Positions 57,702 to 64,000 of a stretch of DNA of 64,000 nucleotides are shown here, piece by piece (the stretch's first letter is position 1; each line of letters starts with the position of its first letter). The notes beneath the pieces are model-generated. The model made no database searches, was not told the origin of the DNA, and saw only the letters and a list, made by a program, of their open reading frames with translations. The DNA comes from Pandoraea faecigallinarum. Its GTDB lineage: Bacteria; Pseudomonadota; Gammaproteobacteria; Burkholderiales; Burkholderiaceae. Location of the stretch: contig NZ_CP011807.3 of NCBI RefSeq assembly GCF_001029105.3, positions 992,001 to 1,056,000 of the forward strand, given 5' to 3'. The translations under genes were made by a program, and so were the position numbers.

Positions 57702-58218
57702 CGTCTTTCTGTGGTTCTTGTCGTGAGCGAGATAAAAGGGAGAACTTCCACTGCGCGAAACTTCAACTGCGCATTCGACGGACGCCCGACAGGCAACTCA
57801 CCCTCGTTGCGTGCCTGAGCGAGTGGCACGCTGGCGGGGTGACGTCTCCGCTGCCCGAATGTCGCACTTTGGGAAATATCCGTCGACCATCGAACGGTAA
57901 CGCATAACGGGTAATTGGGGAAAGATGTGCCAAAAGTCCGGAGGACGGGCCGCAACGTGCGGCCGGGTGGCGCTGGACAGTTGCGCGAAAGGCGTGTGCG
58001 CCTTGCACGGCGTGCGCTGAACGCGATATGGGGTCAGATGCCGGGCGCGATTTTTCCGTCGAAATGGAGGAGAACGCGAAGCGAAACGTCGAAAAAGTTC
58101 GGAATCGACCCGGCGATGTTGCGTTATCACTACGTTGCTGCGCGCGTAGTGCCGCAGCGGGGCGGCGCTACGCTGCGGCCGCCGCCGCGAAGCGTCCCGG
58201 ATGATTGCCGCCCGGTCG
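57702..58218. other. Intergenic region with no recognised gene
   Basis: About 517 bases between ggt and the M24 peptidase gene, both on the minus strand. Open frames are composition-driven. It must hold the ggt promoter; the end of the peptidase transcript may form GC-rich hairpins near 58150. Confidence 0.45.
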
Positions 58219-58887
58219 TCAGACCAGCAGGTCTTCGTAAAACGCGCCGAAGGCACGCGTGGGGTGTGCGATCTGAATCTCAAGGATCCACAGCCCGCCA
58301 TTCGGCGTATCCGCAAGATCGCCGAGCTTTCCGCCCTTGTAGATCGCATGCGGGAAATCGCTCACGCGGTGCCCCTTGATGTCCAGATTGAGCACCCAGC
58401 CCAGCGCTTCGGCCTGCGCCTTCGCAAATTCGTACAACGCCTGACCGGTCACCTTTTCCGTGCGCCAGTGAGTGTGGACGATGTCGAACAGGCGCTTCGC
58501 ATCGTCGGCACAGCGTTGCATCTCGGGATCGGTTCCGGTAGTGCGCGTGAAACCGCAATCGCCTTCATGTGCGCCGAACACCACACCGATGTCGATGAAA
58601 TAGATGTCGTCGTCGCCCAGCACCGGGTCGTTTTCGCTGCGCTCGCTGAAGGTGCGCAACGTGTTTTCGCCGAAGCGAATCAGCACCGGGTGCCAGATGC
58701 GGTCCATGCCGAGCGTGCCGAGCAGCGCCTTGCTCGCAGCAATGGCTTCGGATTCGCGCATGCCCGGCTTGATGATCGCGGCAATCTTCCCGGTCGCGTC
58801 CCACGTGAGGGCCTGCGCCCGCTTCATGGCTTCGGCGCTGAACTTCGCACCGACGGCCTCTCGCCGCGCCAGATCCATCGACTCCAT
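58219..58887 (-). CDS. M24-family (pita-bread fold) peptidase
   Basis: The protein has 222 residues. The metal-site pattern of M24 enzymes is seen: Asp in FIDIGVVFGAHEGD, His in LDIKGHRVSDFPHA and Glu in WILEIQIAHP. It lacks the N-terminal domain of X-Pro aminopeptidases and is shorter than methionine aminopeptidase (about 264), so it is a small single-domain member. The substrate is unknown. The start at 58887 has only a weak upstream purine run. It is divergent from a MocR regulator, which may control it. Confidence 0.8.
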   Translation of the reverse strand: MESMDLARREAVGAKFSAEAMKRAQALTWDATGKIAAIIKPGMRESEAIAASKALLGTLGMDRIWHPVLIRFGENTLRTFSERSENDPVLGDDDIYFIDIGVVFGAHEGDCGFTRTTGTDPEMQRCADDAKRLFDIVHTHWRTEKVTGQALYEFAKAQAEALGWVLNLDIKGHRVSDFPHAIYKGGKLGDLADTPNGGLWILEIQIAHPTRAFGAFYEDLLV

Positions 58888-59098
58888 CGAATTTCTCCAC
58901 TGATGTTGATTGGGGGGAACGGCCCTGCGCGTTGCAGTCCGCGCAACAGACGTCGCGGCGTCAAGGATAAAGCCTGACCTGTATAATTCGAAGCGCCATT
59001 TATCGCGTCATGCGTTGGGCCACTTTGACGCCGCCATGCTGCTGTGCGGGGACGCCGCAACAGAGGCGGACCTTCTACCTCTTCGATCCCGTCGCCTC

Positions 59099-60553
59099 AT
59101 GCGCCGACGTCACCTCAGCCAAGCCCTGGAACTGCCGCTCTCGGAGCGCCATGAGAAGGAGACGCGTCAGACGTGGGTCTACCGCTGCGTGCGCGAGCGG
59201 ATCGTGGCGGGGGAGTTGCGCCGTGGCGACCGTCTGCCGTCGACGCGCACCCTGGCCGAGCGATGGGGCGTTTCGCGCGGCATCGTCGAGCGGGCGTTCG
59301 AACAACTCACGCTGGAAGGCTATGTGGCGAGCCGCGTGGGGGCGGGCACGGAAGTCGTGGCCGATCTGCCGGGCGCTGGTGCGTCGTTGATGCCTGCCAG
59401 CCACGCCGTCGCGTTGGCCGCGCCGCTGCCGGAAAACGCGGCATCGCTCGCCGCGAAGACGGGGCGCTCACCCGACGCCACCCTGTTTTCGCTTCCCGTG
59501 TGGCGCAAGCACATGAATCGCGCGCTGCGCACGGTCACGTCCGGGATGCTCGCCGACACCGATCCGCGCGGCTATCTGCCGTTGCGCGAGAGCATTGCCC
59601 GGTACGTGCGCATGACGCGCGGCATCGCATGCGAGGCGGCCGAGATCGTGGTCACGACGGGGATCCGCCACGCCATCGATCTGGTGACCGAAGTGCTCGC
59701 GGACGCGTCCACGGCGTTCTATCTCGAAGATCCCGGCTACAAGAATCTGTCGACGCTCGTGCGCGCGCCGTCGCACCGCTGCGTGAGCGTGCCGGTCGAC
59801 GACGAAGGGTTCGTCGTGGGGGCCGCCGATCGCCTGGGCGCCGGGCGGCGGGGCATTGCCTACGTCACCCCGGCGCACCAGGCGCCGCTGGGGACCACGA
59901 TGTCCATCAACCGCCGGATGCAACTGCTGGAATGGGCAGCCGCGCGCGACGTGTGGATCGTGGAAGACGATTACGACAGCGAGTTCAGCTACGGCAGCGC
60001 GCCATTGCCCGCACTCAAGGCCATCGACACGCAAGCACGCGTGATCCATTGCAGCAGCTTCAACAAGTCGCTTTTTCCGTCGTTGCGCATCGGCTATCTG
60101 CTGGCCCCGCCGACGTTGCTCGCGCGCATTGCGGCGCAGCGCTGCGCATCGGGACGCGCAAATAGCCTCATCGAACAGATGGCGCTGGCGAGCTACATCG
60201 ATGCCGGAGACTTTGCGCGTCATCTGCGGGCGTCGCGCAGCGTCTACCTGCGACGCCGCAATCTGCTGCTCGAAGCGCTGCGTGAGCGGCTGCCGGCACC
60301 CTGCCGCGTGAGCGGCGAACACGCGGGTTTCCACTTCGTGCTCTGGCTGCCGTCACGAACGGACGAGGCGGCGCTCGTCGCGACGTTGCGCGAGCGCGGC
60401 GTATTCGTGGAGGGGCTTGCGGAGTTCAGGCGTGAGTCCGCGCGGGCGCAGCCCCCGGCGCTGGTGCTGGGCTACGCCGCGCTTGACGACACGCGGCTGC
60501 CGGAGATCGCGACGCGAATCGCTGCCGCCGTCGCCGGCAATGCGGCAGGCTGA
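59099..60553 (+). CDS. MocR/PdxR-type GntR-aminotransferase regulator
   Basis: The protein has 484 residues. The N-terminal GntR winged helix (VYRCVRERIVAGELRRGDRL, STRTLAERWGVSRGIVERAF) is joined to a fold-type I aminotransferase domain with PLP-binding pattern (TTGIRHAID, YVTPAHQAPLG, EDDYDSEFSY) and the Lys in SSFNKSLFPSLRIGYL. Such proteins sense PLP or an amine and often regulate a neighbouring gene. The divergent M24 peptidase gene, 211 bases away, is the obvious candidate. The frame is open from 58910 but the ATG at 59099 fits the family. Confidence 0.85.
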   Translation: MRRRHLSQALELPLSERHEKETRQTWVYRCVRERIVAGELRRGDRLPSTRTLAERWGVSRGIVERAFEQLTLEGYVASRVGAGTEVVADLPGAGASLMPASHAVALAAPLPENAASLAAKTGRSPDATLFSLPVWRKHMNRALRTVTSGMLADTDPRGYLPLRESIARYVRMTRGIACEAAEIVVTTGIRHAIDLVTEVLADASTAFYLEDPGYKNLSTLVRAPSHRCVSVPVDDEGFVVGAADRLGAGRRGIAYVTPAHQAPLGTTMSINRRMQLLEWAAARDVWIVEDDYDSEFSYGSAPLPALKAIDTQARVIHCSSFNKSLFPSLRIGYLLAPPTLLARIAAQRCASGRANSLIEQMALASYIDAGDFARHLRASRSVYLRRRNLLLEALRERLPAPCRVSGEHAGFHFVLWLPSRTDEAALVATLRERGVFVEGLAEFRRESARAQPPALVLGYAALDDTRLPEIATRIAAAVAGNAAG

Positions 60554-60583
60554 CTTTGCGCCGTCAGCCGGGGTGCGGGGAGG

Positions 60584-61438
60584 TCAGTCCGGGCGCTTGC
60601 GCATCTCCAACCGGATGACGAACCCCCCGGCGACGGCCGACATGATCGCCAGCGCGTACCACGTCAGCAGATAACTCATGTGGTTGTTCGGGAACTGCAC
60701 GACGGTCAGTCCGCCCACCGGGTAGTCGCGATCCTGCGATTGCGCCTTGCCGGTCAGCGCTTCGGCATCGCCCGGGATGGCATTTGCGCCCGCATTCGCG
60801 CCGGGCCTGGCATCGGCATCGACGAAATACGGGGCGACGTCGGCCCCGGCGAGCCCACGCGCCGCCGCAATGGCGAGCACGTCGCGCGAATACCAGAGGT
60901 TCTCCGATGGCACGTTCTTGCGCAGGAAGCCGCCGGCCGGCTCCGGCATGCGCAGCAGCCCCGTCACGGTGACTTCGCCCGCCGGCGCGGCCGGTACCGA
61001 TTCTCTCCAGCCCGGCGGCACGAAGCCACGATTGATCAGCACTTCGCTGCCGTCGGCCGTGCGCAGGGGCGTAAGCACCCAATAGCCGCCGCCCAGATCG
61101 GTGACGGCTTGCACGAGCGTGTCCTTGTCGAACCGGTACGTGCCGGTGAGCGAAACGTGACGGTATTCGTCGGTTTCCGCATTGACGGCAGGCCACTGCG
61201 CGCGCGCCGGTGCGGGCGACGGCGGTGCATGAATGCGCGAATTGACGCGCTCGATCAGGTCCAGCTTCCACGCGCGGCGATGCCATTGCCACGTGCCCAG
61301 GGAAGCGAACACGCTCACGAGCACCAGCGTAATGACGCCGAGGACGACCAGCCGGAGGGGGGAGGGACGGGAAGGGGCGCCACAAGCGCGCGGGGGACGC
61401 CGAGCGTCCCCCGAGGGATGAAGTCGATCGCTGCTCAA
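60584..61438 (-). CDS. surf1: SURF1-family cytochrome oxidase assembly protein
   Basis: The protein has 284 residues with two membrane helices, near residue 30 (LVVLGVITLVLVSVFASLGTWQ) and at the end (LLTWYALAIMSAVAGGFVIR). SURF1 motifs are GTWQWHRRAWK after the first helix, the LINRGFVPPG motif and YPVGGLTVVQFPNNHMSYLL. It helps insert heme into haem-copper oxidases. It lies 13 bases after cyoD in the cyo operon, so it probably serves this quinol oxidase. A frame with CDS-like length on the opposite strand is a shadow. Confidence 0.9.
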   Translation of the reverse strand: MSSDRLHPSGDARRPPRACGAPSRPSPLRLVVLGVITLVLVSVFASLGTWQWHRRAWKLDLIERVNSRIHAPPSPAPARAQWPAVNAETDEYRHVSLTGTYRFDKDTLVQAVTDLGGGYWVLTPLRTADGSEVLINRGFVPPGWRESVPAAPAGEVTVTGLLRMPEPAGGFLRKNVPSENLWYSRDVLAIAAARGLAGADVAPYFVDADARPGANAGANAIPGDAEALTGKAQSQDRDYPVGGLTVVQFPNNHMSYLLTWYALAIMSAVAGGFVIRLEMRKRPD

Positions 61439-61451
61439 GGGGAAATGCCGT

Positions 61452-61850
61452 TCAAGGGAGGTTTTTCGTATCCTGCATCATACCCGGCATCATGTTCTGG
61501 TTCAGGTGATACATCACCCACAGCGAGCCCGAGAGCGTAATCACGACCAGCACGATCGTGAAGATCAGCGAGAGCATGTTCCAGCCGCCTTCGGACTTCG
61601 CGTTCATGTGCAGGAAGTAGATCATGTGCACCACGATCTGCACTGCCGCGAGGAACAGGATCATGATGGCGGTCGTGCTCGACTTGTCGAAGACACCGCC
61701 CATCACGAACCAGAAGGGAATCGCGGTGAGGATTACCGACAGGATGAACCCCGTCGCATAGCCGCGCAGCGTACTGTGCGGTCCTTCGTTGCCGTGATCG
61801 TGGTCGTGGTCGTGATCGTGGGCGTCATGCAGGGTCGTGTCCTGGCTCAC
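61452..61850 (-). CDS. cyoD: Cytochrome bo3 ubiquinol oxidase subunit IV (CyoD)
   Basis: The protein has 132 residues. The GTG start at 61850 overlaps the cyoC stop by four bases (GTGA). A His/Asp-rich N-terminus ([19 protein letters not shown]) precedes three membrane helices ([51 protein letters not shown]), the CyoD pattern. It stabilises the oxidase. The His tract could bind metal and is longer than in E. coli, where it is absent. Confidence 0.9.
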   Translation of the reverse strand: MSQDTTLHDAHDHDHDHDHGNEGPHSTLRGYATGFILSVILTAIPFWFVMGGVFDKSSTTAIMILFLAAVQIVVHMIYFLHMNAKSEGGWNMLSLIFTIVLVVITLSGSLWVMYHLNQNMMPGMMQDTKNLP

Positions 61851-62527
61851 GGCAGCACCCCCATCAGATAGACGAACGTGAAGACGCCGATCCACACGAC
61901 GTCCAGAAAGTGCCAGAACATCGACAGGCACATCAGGCGGCGGCGGTTCGGCGCGTTCAGCCCGTGCTTGTTGATCTGTACCAGCAGCGTAACCAGCCAG
62001 ATGATGCCGAACGTGACGTGCAGCCCGTGCGTGCCGACCAGCGTGAAGAACGACGACAGGAAGGCACTGCGCCACGGGCCGGCGCCTTCGTGAATCAGGT
62101 TGGCGAACTCGTACAGTTCCAGCGAGAGGAATGCCGCACCGAGAACGCCCGTCACGACGAGCCAGCCCGTCACGGCGCTCTGGCGGCGCCGTTGCATCTC
62201 CAGCATCGCAAACCCATACGTGATCGAGGAGAGCAGCAGGAACGTGGTGTTCACCGCGACGAGCGGCAGTTCGAACAATTCCGCGCCGGTCGGCCCGCCC
62301 GCGTAATTGCGTCCGAGCACGCCGTATGCCGCGAACAGGCAGGCGAAGACGAGACAGTCGCTCATCAGATAAATCCAGAAGCCGAGCAACGTGCCACCCG
62401 GCGGGTGGTAGTCGCTCGTCATCATGAATTGCAATTCGCCCTCGCGCGGCGGCGCGCAGGCCGGGGCGTGGGCGCCGCCGCCGAGCGGGGCGCCGCCAGC
62501 CGGGAAGGTTGCGGTCGTATCAGACAT
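61847..62527 (-). CDS. cyoC: Cytochrome bo3 ubiquinol oxidase subunit III (CyoC)
   Basis: The protein has 226 residues and five helices. ATG 62527 overlaps the cyoB stop by eight bases. Motifs include [42 protein letters not shown] and [21 protein letters not shown]. It sits next to the catalytic subunit and helps assembly. The Gly/Ala-rich N-terminus is 20-30 residues longer than usual. Confidence 0.93.
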   Translation of the reverse strand: MSDTTATFPAGGAPLGGGAHAPACAPPREGELQFMMTSDYHPPGGTLLGFWIYLMSDCLVFACLFAAYGVLGRNYAGGPTGAELFELPLVAVNTTFLLLSSITYGFAMLEMQRRRQSAVTGWLVVTGVLGAAFLSLELYEFANLIHEGAGPWRSAFLSSFFTLVGTHGLHVTFGIIWLVTLLVQINKHGLNAPNRRRLMCLSMFWHFLDVVWIGVFTFVYLMGVLP

Positions 62528-64000
62528 GCTGGGCGAGCAGTCGCGTGCGCGCTGCCTCCGTGTGTTCGACCTGATCGGCCGGGATGTAGTAGTCGCGGTG
62601 ATAGTTGAACGTGTGCCCGATGGCCACGGCAAGCAGCGCAACGAACGCCACGATCACCACCAGCCACATGTGCCAGATGAGCCCGAAGCCGCACACCGTT
62701 GCGAGCCCGGCGAGGACGATGCCCGCCCCGGTATTCTTTGGCATGTGAATCGGGATGAAACCGTCCATCGGCCGCTTGAAGCCATGCTGCTTCATCTGCC
62801 ACCAGGCATCGTTGTCATGGACGAGCGGCGTGAACGCGAAGTTGTAGACCGGCGGCGGCGAGGACGTCGACCATTCCAGCGTACGGCCGCCCCACGGGTC
62901 GCCGGTGTCGTCGCGCAATTGCTCGCGGCGCATGAAGCTCACCACCAACTGGATGATGAAGCAGCCGATGCCGATCGCGATGAGCAACGCGCCTACGGCG
63001 GCGACCTGGAACCAGATCTGCAAGGACATGTCGTCGAAGTGGCTCACACGGCGCGTCACACCCATCAGGCCAAGCAGGTAAAGCGGCATGAACGCGACGT
63101 AAAAGCCGATGAACCAGAACCAGAACGAGCACTTGCCCCAGAACGGATCGAGCTTGTAACCGAAGGTCTTCGGGAACCAGTACGTAATGGCCGCCATGAT
63201 CCCGAAGATCACGCCGCCGATGATGACGTTGTGGAAGTGGGCGATGAGAAACAGACCGTTGTGCAGCGAGAAGTCCGCGGGCGGCACGGCGAGCAGCACG
63301 CCGGTCATGCCGCCGATCACGAACGTGACCATGAAGCCGACCGTCCAGAGCATCGGCACTTCGAAGTGGATCCGCCCGCGATACATCGTGAACAGCCAGT
63401 TGAACATTTTCGCCCCGGTCGGTATCGAGATGATCATCGTCGTGATACCGAAGAACGAGTTCACGCTGGCGCCCGAGCCCATCGTGAAGAAGTGGTGCAG
63501 CCACACGAGATACGACAGCACCGTGATCACGACCGTGGCGTACACCATCGAGGCATAACCGAACAGCCGCTTGCCGGAGAACGTGGCGACGACTTCCGAG
63601 AACACGCCGAACACCGGCAGCACGAGAATATAGACCTCCGGGTGGCCCCAGATCCAGATCAGGTTCACGTACATCATGGCGTTGCCGCCGAGATCGTTCG
63701 TGAAGAAGTTGGTGCCGGCGTAGCGGTCGAGCGCAAGCAGTGCGAGCACGGCGGTGAGCACCGGGAAGGCGGCGACGATCAGCACATTGGTGCACAGCGA
63801 CGTCCACGTGAACACCGGCATGCGCATCATCGTCATGCCCGGTGCGCGCATCTTCACGATGGTCACAAGCAGGTTGATGCCCGAGAGCAGCGTGCCGACC
63901 CCGGCGATCTGCAACGCCCATATGTAGTAATCGACGCCCACGTCGGGGCTTTGCAGCACGCCGGACAATGGTGGATAGGCCAGCCAGCCGGTACGGGCGA
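62520..64000 (-). CDS. cyoB: Cytochrome bo3 ubiquinol oxidase subunit I (CyoB), partial
   Basis: The frame is open to the right edge, so the N-terminus (about 170 residues in E. coli-like CyoB) lies outside the window. Catalytic features seen are [14 protein letters not shown] (CuB His and its cross-linked Tyr), WLHHFFTMG (two CuB His) and [12 protein letters not shown] (haem ligands). The proton-pathway region and 11-12 helices are in place. It is the proton-pumping subunit of the quinol oxidase that reduces oxygen. Together with cyoC, cyoD and surf1 it forms one minus-strand operon. Confidence 0.95.
   Translation of the reverse strand, partial: ARTGWLAYPPLSGVLQSPDVGVDYYIWALQIAGVGTLLSGINLLVTIVKMRAPGMTMMRMPVFTWTSLCTNVLIVAAFPVLTAVLALLALDRYAGTNFFTNDLGGNAMMYVNLIWIWGHPEVYILVLPVFGVFSEVVATFSGKRLFGYASMVYATVVITVLSYLVWLHHFFTMGSGASVNSFFGITTMIISIPTGAKMFNWLFTMYRGRIHFEVPMLWTVGFMVTFVIGGMTGVLLAVPPADFSLHNGLFLIAHFHNVIIGGVIFGIMAAITYWFPKTFGYKLDPFWGKCSFWFWFIGFYVAFMPLYLLGLMGVTRRVSHFDDMSLQIWFQVAAVGALLIAIGIGCFIIQLVVSFMRREQLRDDTGDPWGGRTLEWSTSSPPPVYNFAFTPLVHDNDAWWQMKQHGFKRPMDGFIPIHMPKNTGAGIVLAGLATVCGFGLIWHMWLVVIVAFVALLAVAIGHTFNYHRDYYIPADQVEHTEAARTRLLAQHV

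Overview
The window is high-GC, gene-dense chromosomal DNA of a betaproteobacterium in the Burkholderiaceae, most likely Pandoraea. This rests on the 16S rRNA, the rrn layout (16S, tRNA-Ile, tRNA-Ala, 23S, 5S), the DUF2968, XapX and MocR neighbours and the cyo-surf1 cluster. The genus is inferred; no database was searched.

The left third (1-28 kb) is an accessory region. A VirJ/AcvB-type protein and a short LpiA/MprF-type lysyl-phosphatidylglycerol synthase form an overlapping pair (1905-4753, minus strand). They are divergent from an unusual AraC regulator with two DNA-binding domains (5286-6641). A complete R64/TCP-like type IVb pilus operon follows on the plus strand (6802-17325): pilin PilS, prepilin peptidase, PilM-like and PilL/TcpQ-like proteins, secretin PilN, PilO, PilP, assembly ATPase PilQ, membrane platform PilR, a second ATPase of VirB11/TrbB type, and lytic transglycosylase PilT. 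A frameshifted membrane-protein gene and a DUF2968 gene come next. An autotransporter with 486-bp internal repeats (20798-23554) and the tip adhesin gene pilV (23846-26452) follow. pilV is cut by an IS5-family element whose 8-bp target duplication lets the original frame be rebuilt exactly. Several IS3-type elements, one with a five-fold tandem copy of its own end and one carrying a small MITE-like insert, break up this region. A 16-bp near-palindrome (ATGGGCGCTCGCCCAT and variants) occurs at four places (1017, 4826, 5042, 20721) in front of the hydrolase, lpiA, araC and autotransporter genes. It is a candidate shared operator linking surface-lipid modification, the pilus regulator and the adhesin.

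The middle (28-41 kb) carries a lipoprotein, a DUF1254/DUF1214 protein, an autotransporter relic, two outer-membrane beta-barrel genes, an amidohydrolase-XapX pair with a divergent FixJ-like regulator, and small or broken genes. One of these is a YbjN-like gene frameshifted by a heptanucleotide repeat. The rRNA operon, with a consensus-like promoter, boxA sites and a strong terminator, fills 41.06-46.68 kb, followed by degenerate repeats.

The right part (47.5-64 kb) looks like ordinary core genome: an OPT transporter, a frameshifted DHA2-type MFS exporter, a PBP7-type endopeptidase with a basic linker, a metQ-metN-metI methionine importer, gamma-glutamyltransferase, an M24 peptidase divergent from a MocR regulator, and a surf1-cyoD-cyoC-cyoB quinol oxidase cluster running off the right edge.
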